Positions 16,532-27,279 of a DNA stretch of 64,000 bases are shown here, one piece after another; position 1 is the stretch's first letter; each line of letters opens with the position of its first letter. Location of the stretch: positions 868,001-932,000 of the forward strand of contig NZ_FMTL01000001.1 of assembly GCF_900099645.1 (NCBI RefSeq), given 5' to 3'. This DNA comes from Pseudomonas peli. GTDB taxonomy: Bacteria > Pseudomonadota > Gammaproteobacteria > Pseudomonadales > Pseudomonadaceae. The position numbers and the translations under genes were made by a program. The notes below the pieces were generated by a model. That model was given only the letters and a program-made list of their open reading frames with translations, was not told the DNA's origin and did no database searches.

Positions 16532-17668
16532 ATGTTGCTTCGCCGTATGCTCTTTATGCTCGGCGCAGTACTCGTCGTGGTACTCGCCCTCGCCGCCTAC
16601 AAAGGCTTCTCCATCTACCAACAAGTGCAGATGTTCTCCGCACCGCAACCGGCCATCAGTGTCGACGCCGCGACAGCAGAAGAACGTCCGTGGCAGGGTC
16701 GTCTGCCCGCTATCGGCACGCTCAAGGCTTTTCAGGGCGTTGACCTGACTGTGGAAGTCGGTGGCACGGTGCAGCAAGTGCTGTTCCGCTCCGGTGAGCA
16801 GGTCAGCCTGCAACAACCCCTGATCCAGATGGACAGCGATGTCGAGCAGGCCAGCCTGGGCACTGCCCAGGCCGAACTTGGCTTGGCCCGCGTGGAATAC
16901 GAGCGCGGTCGCAGCCTGGTCAATCGCCAGAGCATCTCGAAAAGCGAGTTCGACCGCCTGTCCGCCAGCCTGCAGAAGGCCAATGCCAGCGTCGCCCAGC
17001 TGCAAGCGCAACTGGCGAAGAAACGCATCCTCGCGCCCTTTGCCGGCACCATCGGCATCCGCCAGGTAGATGTCGGTGATTACCTGTCCTCCGGCACCAC
17101 CATCGCCACCCTGCAGGACCTGAGCAAGCTCTACGTCGACTTCTTCCTGCCCGAACAGGCGGTGCCTAAGCTGGCCGTGGGCGAGCTTGTGCGCTTCAGC
17201 GTGGCGGCGTACCCGAGCGAGATGTTCGAAGGCGAAATTGCCGCGATCAACCCAAAGGTCGAAGACACCACGCGCAACGTGCAAGTCCGCGCCATGTTGA
17301 TCAACCCGGACAATAAATTGCTGCCCGGGATGTTCGCCAACCTGGAAGTGCTGCTACCGGGTGAGCAGAACCTGATCGTCGTGCCGGAAACGGCCATCAC
17401 CTACACCCTCTACGGCAACTCGGTGTACGTGATCGGCGAGAAGAAAGGGGAAGACGGCCAGGTGGTCAAAGACGACAAAGGCCAGGCCGAACTGGTGGTC
17501 GAACGCCGCTTCGTTGAGACCGGCGAGCGCCGCGAAGGCCAGGTGGTGATTCTCAAAGGCCTGCAGGCCGGTGAGCAGGTGGTGTCTGCCGGTCAGCTGA
17601 AGCTGGATAACGGCGCCCACGTCAGCATCGCCAATGCCCTTGTCGAGGCCAAGCCGAGCGTCGAGTAA
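16532..17668 (+). CDS. mexV: RND efflux periplasmic adaptor (MexV-like)
   Basis: A 378-aa membrane-fusion protein of the RND type. One N-terminal helix (about 8-28) anchors it; then come a biotinyl-lipoyl half (GVDLTVEVGGTVQQVLFRSG), an alpha-hairpin with the RQSISKSEFDRLSASLQKA segment, the second lipoyl half (ILAPFAGTIGIRQVDVGDYL) and beta-barrel/membrane-proximal domains. It links the inner-membrane pump to an outer-membrane channel. I choose the ATG at 16532 with AAGGA 8 nt upstream. Position and partner match mexV of P. aeruginosa (376 aa as I recall). No outer-membrane factor is encoded nearby, so an OprM-type channel elsewhere is probably shared. Confidence 0.87.
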   Translation: MLLRRMLFMLGAVLVVVLALAAYKGFSIYQQVQMFSAPQPAISVDAATAEERPWQGRLPAIGTLKAFQGVDLTVEVGGTVQQVLFRSGEQVSLQQPLIQMDSDVEQASLGTAQAELGLARVEYERGRSLVNRQSISKSEFDRLSASLQKANASVAQLQAQLAKKRILAPFAGTIGIRQVDVGDYLSSGTTIATLQDLSKLYVDFFLPEQAVPKLAVGELVRFSVAAYPSEMFEGEIAAINPKVEDTTRNVQVRAMLINPDNKLLPGMFANLEVLLPGEQNLIVVPETAITYTLYGNSVYVIGEKKGEDGQVVKDDKGQAELVVERRFVETGERREGQVVILKGLQAGEQVVSAGQLKLDNGAHVSIANALVEAKPSVE

Positions 17669-17695
17669 TCGAGCACGGCACACAGGAACTTATTT

Positions 17696-20600
17696 ATGGC
17701 TTTTACTGATCCCTTTATCCGTCGCCCGGTATTGGCGACCGTGGTCAGTCTGTTGATCATCCTGCTTGGCTTCCAGGCATTCAGCAAACTGACCATCCGC
17801 CAGTACCCGCAGATGGAAAACGCCCTGATCACGGTGACCACGGCTTACCCCGGTGCCAATGCCGAGACCATCCAGGGCTATATCACCCAGCCGCTGCAGC
17901 AGAGCCTGGCGAGCGCCGACGGCATCGACTACATGACCTCGGTGAGCCGGCAGAACGTGTCGATCATCTCGATCTATGCGCGCATCGGTGCCAACAGCGA
18001 CCGCTTGTTCACCGAACTGCTGGCAAAAGCCAACGAGGTGAAGAACCAGCTGCCGCAGGACGCCGAAGACCCGGTGCTGAGCAAGGAAGCCGCGGACTCC
18101 ACGGCGCTGATGTACATCAGCTTCTACAGCCAGGAACTGAGCAACCCGCAGATCACCGATTACCTGTCGCGAGTCATCCAGCCCAAGCTGGCCACGCTGC
18201 CTGGCATGGCAGAGGCTGAGATTCTCGGCAACCAGGTCTTTGCCATGCGCCTGTGGCTCGACCCGGTGAAAATGGCCGCCTACGGCGTGACCGCCGGCGA
18301 CGTGAATGACGCGGTGCGCAAATACAACTTCCTCGCCGCAGCCGGTGAAGTGAAGGGCGAGTACGTGGTCACCAGCATCAACGCCGAAACCGACCTGAAA
18401 TCGGCCGAGGCCTTTGCCGCCATCCCGCTGAAAACTGTTGGGGACAGCCGCGTGCTGATCCGCGATGTGGCGCGGGTGGAAATGGGCGCGGAAAGCTACG
18501 ACGCGATCAGCTCCTTCGACGGTACGCCATCGGTGTACATCGCCATCAAGGGCACGCCGGGGGCCAACCCGCTGGACGTGATCAAGGAAGTGCGCAAGGT
18601 CATGCCGGACCTCGAAGCGCAGCTGCCGCCCAACCTGAAAGTCTCCATCGCCTATGACGCCACGCTATTTATCCAGGCCTCCATCGACGAAGTGGTGAAA
18701 ACCCTCGGCGAAGCGGTGCTGATCGTCATCGTGGTGGTGTTCCTGTTCCTCGGTGCGTTCCGCTCGGTACTGATCCCCGTGATCACCATCCCGCTGTCGA
18801 TGATCGGCGTGATGTTCTTCATGCAGCTGATGGGCTACTCGATCAACTTGCTGACCCTGCTGGCCATGGTGTTGGCCATCGGCCTGGTGGTGGACGACGC
18901 CATCGTCGTCGTGGAGAACATTCATCGGCATATCGAAGAAGGCAAAACGCCGTTCGATGCGGCCATTGAAGGCGCCCGCGAGATCGCCGTGCCGGTGGTG
19001 TCGATGACCATCACCCTGGCGGCGGTATACGCGCCTATCGGCTTCCTCGAGGGCCTTACGGGCGCGCTATTTAAAGAGTTTGCCCTGACCCTGGCCGGCG
19101 CAGTGATCATCTCCGGCATCGTGGCCCTGACCCTGTCACCGATGATGTGCGCCAAGCTGCTGCGCCATGAGGAGAATCCGTCGGGCCTGGCGCACAAGCT
19201 CGACCAGATTTTCGACGCACTCAAGAAACGCTACCAGCGGGCGTTGCATGGCACCCTGGATACCCGTCCGGTGGTGCTGGTATTCGCGGTAATCGTCATG
19301 TGCCTGATTCCGGTACTGCTCAAGTTCACCAAGAGCGAGCTGGCCCCGGAAGAAGATCAGGGCATCATTTTCATGATTGCCAACGCACCGCAACCGACCA
19401 ACCTGGAGTACTTGAACAAGTACACCGACGAGTTCGTGAGCATCTTCAAGGAGTTCCCGGAGTACTACTCCTCGTTCCAGATCAACGGCTTCAACGGTGT
19501 GCAGTCGGGTATTGGCGGCTTCCTGATGACGCCGTGGAACGAGCGCGAACGCACCCAGATGGAGATTCTCCCGGAGGTGCAAGGGCGCCTGTCGCAGATC
19601 GCCGGCCTGCAGATCTTCGGTTTCAACCTGCCGTCCTTGCCGGGTACGGGTGAGGGGTTACCGTTCCAGTTCGTGATCAACACACCCAACGACTACCAGT
19701 CACTGCTGCAAGTGACCGAGCGGGTCAAGCAACGCGCCGTGGAGTCCGGCAAGTTCGCCTTCCTCGACGTCGACCTGGCCTTCGACAAGCCGGAAGTGGT
19801 GGTGGAAATCGACCGCGAAAAAGCTGCGCAGATGGGCGTGTCCATGGAAGACCTCGGCCTGACCCTGGCCAGCCTGCTCGGTGAAGGCGAGATCAACCGG
19901 TTCACCATCGACGGCCGCAGCTACAAGGTGATTGCTCAGGTCGAACGCGCCTACCGCGACAATCCGGAGTGGCTCGGCAGCTACTACGTGAAGAGCGAAA
20001 GCGGCGCGATGTTGGCCCTGTCGACACTGGTCAAGGTCAGCGACCGTGCGCGGCCGACCCAGCTCAACCAGTTCCAGCAGCTCAACTCGGCGATCATCCA
20101 GGGCGTACCCATCGTCAGCATGGGTGAAGCCGTCGAGACGGTAACGCAGATCATGCTGGAGGAAGCCCCAGCCGGTTATGCCTACGACTTCGCCGGTGCG
20201 TCGCGCCAACTGGTGCAGGAAGGCAACGCGCTGTACATCACCTTCGGTCTGGCCCTCGCGCTGATCTTCCTGGTGCTGGCGGCTCAATTCGAGAGTTTCC
20301 GCGACCCGCTGGTGATCATGGTCACGGTGCCGCTCTCGATCTGTGGCGCGCTGATTCCGCTGTTCCTGGGCCTGTCGAGTATGAACATCTACACCCAGGT
20401 GGGCCTGGTCACGCTGATCGGCCTGATCACCAAGCACGGCATCCTGATCGTCGAGTTCGCCAACCAGCTACGCCGTGAGAAGGGCTTGTCGCGACGTGAG
20501 GCGGTCGAAGAGGCCGCAGCGATTCGCCTGCGTCCGGTGCTGATGACCACTGCGGCGATGGTCTTCGGCATGGTGCCGCTGATCCTGGCAACCGGTGCTG

Positions 20601-20743
20601 GTGCAGTCAGCCGCTTCGACATCGGCCTGGTGATCGCCACCGGCATGTCGATTGGCACGTTGTTCACCCTGTTTGTGCTGCCCTGCGTGTACAGCCTGCT
20701 GGCGCAGCCCGATGCACCGGCCAAAACGGCAACCGCCCACTGA
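17696..20743 (+). CDS. mexW: RND multidrug efflux transporter (MexW-like)
   Basis: A 1015-aa inner-membrane proton/drug antiporter of the HAE1 RND family. It begins FTDPFIRRPVLATVVSLLII with TM1, followed by the first large periplasmic porter/docking loop, TM2-7, a second loop and TM8-12. The proton-relay Asp pair is visible in GLVVDDAIVVVENIHRH (TM4), and TM10-11 carries GLITKHGILIVEFANQLR. It lies 27 bases after mexV and ends in a strong hairpin terminator. MexVW exports fluoroquinolones, tetracycline, chloramphenicol and erythromycin in P. aeruginosa; the same range is not proven here. The symbol rests on synteny and length. Confidence 0.88.
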   Translation: MAFTDPFIRRPVLATVVSLLIILLGFQAFSKLTIRQYPQMENALITVTTAYPGANAETIQGYITQPLQQSLASADGIDYMTSVSRQNVSIISIYARIGANSDRLFTELLAKANEVKNQLPQDAEDPVLSKEAADSTALMYISFYSQELSNPQITDYLSRVIQPKLATLPGMAEAEILGNQVFAMRLWLDPVKMAAYGVTAGDVNDAVRKYNFLAAAGEVKGEYVVTSINAETDLKSAEAFAAIPLKTVGDSRVLIRDVARVEMGAESYDAISSFDGTPSVYIAIKGTPGANPLDVIKEVRKVMPDLEAQLPPNLKVSIAYDATLFIQASIDEVVKTLGEAVLIVIVVVFLFLGAFRSVLIPVITIPLSMIGVMFFMQLMGYSINLLTLLAMVLAIGLVVDDAIVVVENIHRHIEEGKTPFDAAIEGAREIAVPVVSMTITLAAVYAPIGFLEGLTGALFKEFALTLAGAVIISGIVALTLSPMMCAKLLRHEENPSGLAHKLDQIFDALKKRYQRALHGTLDTRPVVLVFAVIVMCLIPVLLKFTKSELAPEEDQGIIFMIANAPQPTNLEYLNKYTDEFVSIFKEFPEYYSSFQINGFNGVQSGIGGFLMTPWNERERTQMEILPEVQGRLSQIAGLQIFGFNLPSLPGTGEGLPFQFVINTPNDYQSLLQVTERVKQRAVESGKFAFLDVDLAFDKPEVVVEIDREKAAQMGVSMEDLGLTLASLLGEGEINRFTIDGRSYKVIAQVERAYRDNPEWLGSYYVKSESGAMLALSTLVKVSDRARPTQLNQFQQLNSAIIQGVPIVSMGEAVETVTQIMLEEAPAGYAYDFAGASRQLVQEGNALYITFGLALALIFLVLAAQFESFRDPLVIMVTVPLSICGALIPLFLGLSSMNIYTQVGLVTLIGLITKHGILIVEFANQLRREKGLSRREAVEEAAAIRLRPVLMTTAAMVFGMVPLILATGAGAVSRFDIGLVIATGMSIGTLFTLFVLPCVYSLLAQPDAPAKTATAH

Positions 20744-20757
20744 TCCAAGGACCGGAC

Positions 20758-20790
20758 AGAGAAAAGCCCTGCAATGCAGGGCTTTTCTCT
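20758..20790. terminator. Terminator after mexW
   Basis: AGAGAAAAGCCCTGC and GCAGGGCTTTTCTCT form a long perfect stem with an AAT loop. It is symmetrical and may also end the convergent small gene. Confidence 0.9.
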
Positions 20791-20817
20791 GTCTATCGAA
20801 TTTTCAGGTCAGCAGGC

Positions 20818-21042
20818 TCAACCTTGTGAACGGCCACCCTGAGACAGGCTGAACATAAACAGCAGCAGGTCCTGGTCCGGTTTTAGCACCTCGGCCGTTC
20901 GCGCCTGGGGCGGCAACGGGCAGTAGCCGCGCTCGTTGAGGGTGATGACCTGGGGGCTGGCTTCCTGCCAAGCCGCCGCCGCGAGCGAGGCCACGCTGAG
21001 CGCGGTCACCAGGAACAAACCTCGTGCGATTTCTAGCTTCAT
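20818..21042 (-). CDS. Small secreted protein of unknown function
   Basis: A 74-aa protein with a clear signal peptide (MKLEIARGLFLVTALSVASLAAAA, cleaved near residue 24) and a mature part of about 50 residues containing one Cys and ending SQGGRSQG. The start at 21042 has AGAGG 8 nt upstream; the frame is open to 21105 but without a better start. I do not recognise a family. It is convergent with mexW and stands alone. Codon use resembles the neighbours, which supports a real gene despite its size. Confidence 0.65.
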   Translation of the reverse strand: MKLEIARGLFLVTALSVASLAAAAWQEASPQVITLNERGYCPLPPQARTAEVLKPDQDLLLFMFSLSQGGRSQG

Positions 21043-21105
21043 CACTGCAACCTCTTGATAGCGCTGCCAAACGCTGTTTGTAGACCCTAGATCACTGTTA
21101 ACCAT

Positions 21106-21560
21106 CGCGCCGTATCGGGCGACAAGTGGTCGTTACTGCCGGACGCTGCCGGCAATGCCATTCTGATCATCCTGATCCACACGCAGCCATTCAGCAGGCC
21201 AGGCTTCGAGCCAGATTCGCACCGTTGGTTCAATCGTTGAGCAAACCAAGGATGGGGATCGCATCACCGCACCTGGCGGTAACACCCTCACAGTCACTTA
21301 ATTGCCCAATTGCATCAGCGTGGTGCGCAATAGAACCTGTGGTTTTAAAACAATCGCAGGCAAAACCGTAACCGGCACAATCACCAACCATCCATTGAAA
21401 ACGGCGTGGTAGAGCACATCCAGGTGAGGTCAAAACACGGAGCGACCATGCGTAGCAGCAGCACAGCGCAGATTGACAGGCTCCAGTCCGGGAGCGCGCA
21501 TCACACAAAGCAATTGGCGTACCGCTTTGCTGCGAGGGACTGTTATAGCCGAGAAAAATG
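21106..21560. other. Gene-free stretch between the small secreted protein and groEL
   Basis: I see no convincing coding frame on either strand: the short frames present have no family resemblance, lack ribosome-binding sites and show Cys/Trp-rich noise. Base composition is more mixed and less GC-periodic than in the genes around it. No tRNA, known RNA or repeat was recognised. It may hold a decayed gene or an untested small RNA. Confidence 0.5.
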
Positions 21561-21587
21561 AAAACCCCGTGACAGGCACGGGGTTTT
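21560..21587 (-). terminator. groESL terminator
   Basis: AAAACCCCGTG and CACGGGGTTTT form an 11-bp stem with a 5-nt loop. On the minus strand the stem runs into T's, as needed for groEL. Confidence 0.88.
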
Positions 21588-21637
21588 CTTTACTGCATGC
21601 AGGCCATCTGGCGATGGCCTGCGGGAGCCGGGCTGGC

Positions 21638-23302
<1,665 letters not shown>

Positions 23303-23340
23303 TCAAATAGAGCGGAATTCGTAGCGACGGAGCGCTGAAA

Positions 23341-23634
23341 TCAACCTTCAACGACAGCGAGAATTTCGCTCTCGCTCATTACCAGCAGGTCTTCGCCGTC
23401 AACTTTGATGGTGTTGCTGCCGGAGTAAGGGCCAAACACCACTTTGTCGCCGACTTTAACGGCCAGGGCACGCACTTCACCGTTGTCCAGCACGCGACCA
23501 GTACCGACAGCGAGGATTTCACCGCTGTTGGCTTTCTCGGCAGCGGAACCTGGCAGCACGATGCCGCCTGCGGTTTTCTTTTCTTCTTCGCTGCGACGGA
23601 TTACGACGCGGTCATGCAGAGGACGAAGCTTCAT
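23341..23634 (-). CDS. groES: Co-chaperonin GroES (10 kDa)
   Basis: A 97-aa co-chaperonin that forms the heptameric lid of GroEL. It begins [18 protein letters not shown]; the mobile loop [21 protein letters not shown] region binds GroEL. The start at 23634 has a GGGAGA ribosome-binding site. The operon is driven from a heat-shock promoter about 140 nt upstream. Confidence 0.98.
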   Translation of the reverse strand: MKLRPLHDRVVIRRSEEEKKTAGGIVLPGSAAEKANSGEILAVGTGRVLDNGEVRALAVKVGDKVVFGPYSGSNTIKVDGEDLLVMSESEILAVVEG

Positions 23635-23778
23635 TGTCGATCTCTCCCAATAGTGATTTTTCGGCCGGTGCAATCACCGGCGGGTTAGCAAAGTCCGGCG
23701 AGGCCGGTAGCGCTACGCCAGGCGCAGCGCTGAAGTCTGAATCTGTCTGACGACAGAAAACCTTGCGGTGACCGCTAC

Positions 23779-23804
23779 ATAAGGGCGCACAAGAGGATTT
23801 CAAG
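23779..23804 (-). promoter_or_regulatory. Sigma-32 (RpoH) heat-shock promoter of groESL
   Basis: On the minus strand CTTGAA (23804-23799), extended to CCCTTGAA, is followed by a 13-nt spacer and CCCTTAT (23785-23779). This fits the RpoH consensus CTTGAA-N13-15-CCCCAT-T. The leader to groES would be about 140 nt. Confidence 0.8.
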
Positions 23805-23855
23805 GGCTGAGGGTGAAATTTTTACGATCTACAGGCTTTTCTTATGAGCCGAAAA

Positions 23856-24305
23856 TCAGTCGCGGCGCTCAAATTCGCCTTCCAGCACATTGGGACGAAC
23901 CTGCCCGGAGCGTGCGGCCTGGTCGTCAAAAAAGGCGCGCTGACGCATGGCTTGTTCGGCGGCGCGCAGACGCACCTTGTTGACCAGCAAGCGACGGGTG
24001 AACGGAATTAGGCACAGCAGGCCGAAAATGTCGCTGATAAAGCCAGGCAGCAATAGCAGACCACCACCGACGGCGATCAGCAGGCCTTCGAGCATTTCCT
24101 GCTCGGGTAACTCACCTCTGGCCAGTTTCTCGCGTGCACGCCACGCGGTGGCCACCCCTGCAACGCGCAGCAGAATGGCGCCGAGGATGCCGGTACCAAT
24201 CACCAGCAACAAGGTCGGTAACACACCGATGGCACTGCCCACCTGAATCAGCAGGGCCAATTCAATGAACGGGAACAGCAGAAACAGAAACAGAAACGCA
24301 CGCAT
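23856..24305 (-). CDS. fxsA: FxsA-family membrane protein
   Basis: A 149-aa cytoplasmic-membrane protein. It begins MRAFLFLFLLFPFIELALLIQVG and has about three to four hydrophobic segments with glycine-rich packing (GVLPTLLLVIGTGILGAILL, LLIAVGGGLLLLPGFISDI), followed by a charged C-terminal tail. FxsA overproduction in E. coli helps cells carrying F plasmid resist phage T7 exclusion; the native role is unclear. The ATG at 24305 has AAGGA upstream. It lies upstream of groESL on the same strand, but the heat-shock promoter lies between them, so the chaperone operon can be expressed independently. Confidence 0.9.
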   Translation of the reverse strand: MRAFLFLFLLFPFIELALLIQVGSAIGVLPTLLLVIGTGILGAILLRVAGVATAWRAREKLARGELPEQEMLEGLLIAVGGGLLLLPGFISDIFGLLCLIPFTRRLLVNKVRLRAAEQAMRQRAFFDDQAARSGQVRPNVLEGEFERRD

Positions 24306-24368
24306 CAAAGGATCCTTAACGGAAGATCAGCTTCCTATGGGACAGAAGTATGGGGTGTTGAGCTGAAT

Positions 24369-25100
24369 TCAAGCTGAAGCCTGACCGTCGGTCGGCCAGA
24401 CTTCGGCGCGGGCCAGTGCCACCAAGGCCTGGCGCACCTCCAGCGGACTGTTACAGGATGTTGGAAAGGCCAGCCAATAAAGGCCCTGACCGATCCGCAG
24501 GTGAAAGCCCTCACTGTCGACCCCAACCAGCTCAGCCGGCGCATGCTGGGGTAAACCTGCCAGCTCGACATAATGAGCGATAGCCTTGGCATGGTCGCTG
24601 TTCATGTGCTCAACCATGCTGATTTCGCTGTCGCCGGCAAAGGGGTTGGTCTGGGCCACCTCATCCAGCCAGTGAATCGCACCAAACCCGCCGATGTAGC
24701 GCCAGCGCACCGGCTCCAGCCGCCAAAAATCGAAATCGTGGGCCTTATGGTAGCCGCGCGACTCCGGGAAATAGCGGTAATAGCGCTGCGCAGCCGCAAC
24801 AATCTGCGCCTCGTCATCTAATTGCCGCGCCTCGGCGAGCAGCGTAAGACGACCGACCGCCTGCACATCTTCCGCCCCACGCTCGCCCACCAGCAGCGAG
24901 CATTTACCATCCTGCTTGAGGTTGTGGGTGTGCTGGGCGATGCGACTGATCAGCATCAGCGGATAACCGTCAGCATCCAGGCAATAGGGCACCACTGATC
25001 CGAAAGGGAAACCCGGCATGGCTTTGGAATGGGTGCTGAGCACGCCCCGGTATTCCTTGAGCAGCAATTCTCGGGCATGCTTGCCGGCTTTCACGCTCAC
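24369..25100 (-). CDS. HugZ-like / pyridoxamine 5'-phosphate oxidase-fold protein with DUF2470
   Basis: A 243-aa protein. Residues about 10-150 form an FMN-binding split-barrel ([41 protein letters not shown]), and residues about 165-235 form the DUF2470 domain ([21 protein letters not shown]). This architecture is shared with HugZ/HutZ haem-degrading proteins, but many members have no proven haem oxygenase activity. It is divergent from the SDR gene, about 90 bases apart. A haem-utilisation role is possible but not indicated by its neighbours. Confidence 0.8.
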   Translation of the reverse strand: MSVKAGKHARELLLKEYRGVLSTHSKAMPGFPFGSVVPYCLDADGYPLMLISRIAQHTHNLKQDGKCSLLVGERGAEDVQAVGRLTLLAEARQLDDEAQIVAAAQRYYRYFPESRGYHKAHDFDFWRLEPVRWRYIGGFGAIHWLDEVAQTNPFAGDSEISMVEHMNSDHAKAIAHYVELAGLPQHAPAELVGVDSEGFHLRIGQGLYWLAFPTSCNSPLEVRQALVALARAEVWPTDGQASA

Positions 25101-25193
25101 CTTATGACTCCTTGCATAGATTCCGTCACAGAACGGGAGGCGCCTAGATTAACCGCCGGCAAGGTCACACAACACCATTTGAGGGGACTCGCG

Positions 25194-25952
25194 ATGCAAC
25201 TCAAAGATAAAGTTATCGTCATCACCGGCGGCTGTCAGGGCCTGGGCCGCGCGATGGCTGAGTACCTGGCAGAAAAAGGCGCCAAACTGGCGCTGGTCGA
25301 CCTGAACCAGGAAAAACTCGACGAAGCCGTGGCGGCTTGCAAGGCGCTGGGCGTAGAAGCGCGCGCTTACCTGTGCAACGTTGCCAATGAAGAGCAAGTG
25401 ACCCAGACCGTGGCACAGATCGCTGAAGACTTCGGCGCACTCAATGGCCTGGTCAACAACGCCGGCATCCTGCGTGACGGCCTGACCATCAAGGTCAAGG
25501 ACGGCGAAATCACCAAACTGAGCCTGGCGCAGTGGCAGTCGGTGATCGACGTCAACCTCACCGGCGTGTTCCTCTGCACCCGTGAAGTGGCGGCGAAAAT
25601 GATTGAGCTGAAGAACGAAGGCGCGATCATCAACATCTCCTCCATCTCCCGTGCCGGCAACATCGGCCAGGCTAACTACTCGGCTGCCAAAGCCGGTGTA
25701 GCGGCCGACACCGTGGTCTGGGCCAAAGAGCTGGCGCGTTACGGCATCCGTGTCGCGGGCGTAGCACCGGGCTTTATCGAGACCGAAATGGTCGCCAGCA
25801 TGAAACCGGAAGCACTGGAGCGCATGACCTCGGTCATCCCACTGCGCCGCATGGGCAAACCGGCCGAGATCGCTCACTCGGTGGCCTATATCCTGGAAAA
25901 CGACTACTACACCGGTCGTATCCTGGAGCTGGATGGCGGCCTGCGGTTGTAA
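25194..25952 (+). CDS. Short-chain dehydrogenase/reductase (FabG-like)
   Basis: A 252-aa classical SDR. The cofactor motif TGGCQGLG (TGxxxGxG, about residues 12-19), an acidic residue after beta-2 (VDLN, suggesting NAD preference), the NNAG motif and the catalytic S-Y-K set (NISSISRAG ... YSAAK) are all present, with the C-terminal [12 protein letters not shown] typical of FabG-like enzymes. GAGGGGA precedes the ATG. Substrate is unknown; the real FabG sits in the fatty-acid cluster elsewhere, so this is probably a specialised 3-ketoacyl or alcohol dehydrogenase. Its 3' end abuts a palindromic element. Confidence 0.88.
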   Translation: MQLKDKVIVITGGCQGLGRAMAEYLAEKGAKLALVDLNQEKLDEAVAACKALGVEARAYLCNVANEEQVTQTVAQIAEDFGALNGLVNNAGILRDGLTIKVKDGEITKLSLAQWQSVIDVNLTGVFLCTREVAAKMIELKNEGAIINISSISRAGNIGQANYSAAKAGVAADTVVWAKELARYGIRVAGVAPGFIETEMVASMKPEALERMTSVIPLRRMGKPAEIAHSVAYILENDYYTGRILELDGGLRL

Positions 25953-25958
25953 TCCGCA

Positions 25959-26105
25959 CCGATCTGCTGCGCGTCGGCCATCCGTCGTTAAAAGCACTCG
26001 CGGGCTTGCTCATTTAAAGCTCGTAAACTCCGCGCCCGCGAGTGCTTTGACCAGCCGGAGGCTGTTACTAACGTAGCGCCTAGGCTGACTCTAGCTCGCG
26101 ATATC
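25959..26105 (-). repeat. Palindromic dispersed element, copy 1
   Basis: Read on the minus strand this copy has CGCGAGCTAGAGTC (26100-26087), a 15-bp arm AAAGCACTCGCGGGC, the core GCGGAGTTTACGAGCT-N-TAAATGAGCA (26033-26007), the complementary arm and the end block GCGCAGCAGATCG (25972-25960). The arms (25991-26005 with 26034-26048) pair perfectly. It fills the space between the convergent SDR and DUF481 genes. The same end blocks and core recur at 37158-37301 with different arms. Confidence 0.8.
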
Positions 26106-26120
26106 TAGAACGTTTAGAAC

Positions 26121-26149
26121 AAAAAGCCCCGCATCTGCGGGGCTTTTTT
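26121..26149. terminator. Terminator between SDR and DUF481 genes
   Basis: AAAAAGCCCCGC and GCGGGGCTTTTTT form a stem with an ATCT loop. A and T runs on the two sides make it bidirectional. Confidence 0.9.
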
Positions 26150-26164
26150 GTGTACAGCCGAGGC

Positions 26165-27169
26165 TTACCAGCCCACGCCAAAACCTAGGCTATAACGGGT
26201 TTCGTCCAGCTCGCCTTCTGCACCGCTGACCAAGTCCTTCTCGGCCTTCATATTAAGCGAAGCCCAATCGGTCAGTTTGTAACGCAGGCCTACGGCGGCA
26301 TCCAGGGTGTAGTCAGCGGCGTTGGCCAGTGGCTTGCCCACCTCGCCATCACTGAACAGCTCGACGCTCTTGCCGACCAGGTAGCGGTTGTAATCCCACT
26401 TCAGGCTCGCGGCGTAGAAGTTGTCGCTCTCGCCATTGCTGTACTCGTAGTCTGTGCGGTTAAGCAGGCCGGCCACCGAGAAGGCGCCCAGCTCGTTATC
26501 CCAGAACTGGTAACCCGGACCGGTACCCACGGTGCGCTGACGCTCAAGCTCTTCGACCATGTCGCGTTTGTACTCGAAGCGACCCTGCCAGAACCACTTC
26601 TCGGTCAGGAAGCGGTCGAGGGCGTATTCGGCGCTCCAGTTATCGGTGGTGACCACGTCGTCCTGGAACTCGCGGTTGTAGTCGGCTTGCGCGTTGTGGC
26701 GCCAGAGGCCATGGCGAGCCTGGGTCTTGAGGCTGACGTCATAGTCGTCGGTGTCGCGCTCGGCACGCTTGTAGTCCAGCGCCGCATCGATATTGCCCTT
26801 CCAGACCAAATCCTCAACCAATGGCTTGGGCTTGAGGATCTGCTTGATGCTGGCCAGCTCGATGGTCTTGGGCGCATCGCCATTGGCCAGGATCACCTTA
26901 CCCGGCTCGGCCGGCTGCAGGGACTTGGCGCGCTCACCGGCGATGGCGTTTTCCTTGATCAGCAGCTCCTGATCGCTTTCCAGGGTGGCGATCTTGCTCC
27001 AGTCGAGGGCAATCGCACCGCCGTAGTCGGTCGCCAGCAACAGCTTGCCACCGTCGTAAAACTTGATCTTGCCGGTCAGGCGGTCGCCGTTCTTCAGCCA
27101 GACGGTATCCGCCAACGCGGACGTAGCAGCCACAGAAAGGGCCAGGCACAGCAGGGTTCTGGAAAACAT
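26165..27169 (-). CDS. DUF481 outer-membrane-type protein, paralogue A
   Basis: A 334-aa protein with a signal peptide (MFSRTLLCLALSVAATSALA) and the mature start DTVWLKNGDRLTGKI. The N-terminal about 90 residues hold a small beta-domain; residues about 120-334 form the DUF481 region with alternating aromatic strands (for example DNELGAFSVAGLLNR) ending in GVGW, consistent with a small outer-membrane beta-barrel. The function of DUF481 proteins is not established; some are called salt-induced outer-membrane proteins (YdiY-like). It is preceded on the same strand by a clear paralogue. The ATG at 27169 fits the signal peptide although no strong Shine-Dalgarno is seen. Confidence 0.85.
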   Translation of the reverse strand: MFSRTLLCLALSVAATSALADTVWLKNGDRLTGKIKFYDGGKLLLATDYGGAIALDWSKIATLESDQELLIKENAIAGERAKSLQPAEPGKVILANGDAPKTIELASIKQILKPKPLVEDLVWKGNIDAALDYKRAERDTDDYDVSLKTQARHGLWRHNAQADYNREFQDDVVTTDNWSAEYALDRFLTEKWFWQGRFEYKRDMVEELERQRTVGTGPGYQFWDNELGAFSVAGLLNRTDYEYSNGESDNFYAASLKWDYNRYLVGKSVELFSDGEVGKPLANAADYTLDAAVGLRYKLTDWASLNMKAEKDLVSGAEGELDETRYSLGFGVGW

Positions 27170-27279
27170 AGGGATGACTTGTCTACTTCGGGTTCGCGGA
27201 AGGTCGCGCATTATCCGTAAGCACGACGCCAGAGCAAGCACTGACCGACAGAATCACCGCGAGTTCATCATTGCGTGAC

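Noticed and set aside
26060..26080. Possible integron attC site inside palindromic element copy 1 (GTTACTAAC region)
   Set aside because: Typical RYYYAAC/GTTRRRY core pairs at both ends are not present, and there is no cassette or integrase nearby; the structural similarity is kept only as a hypothesis.
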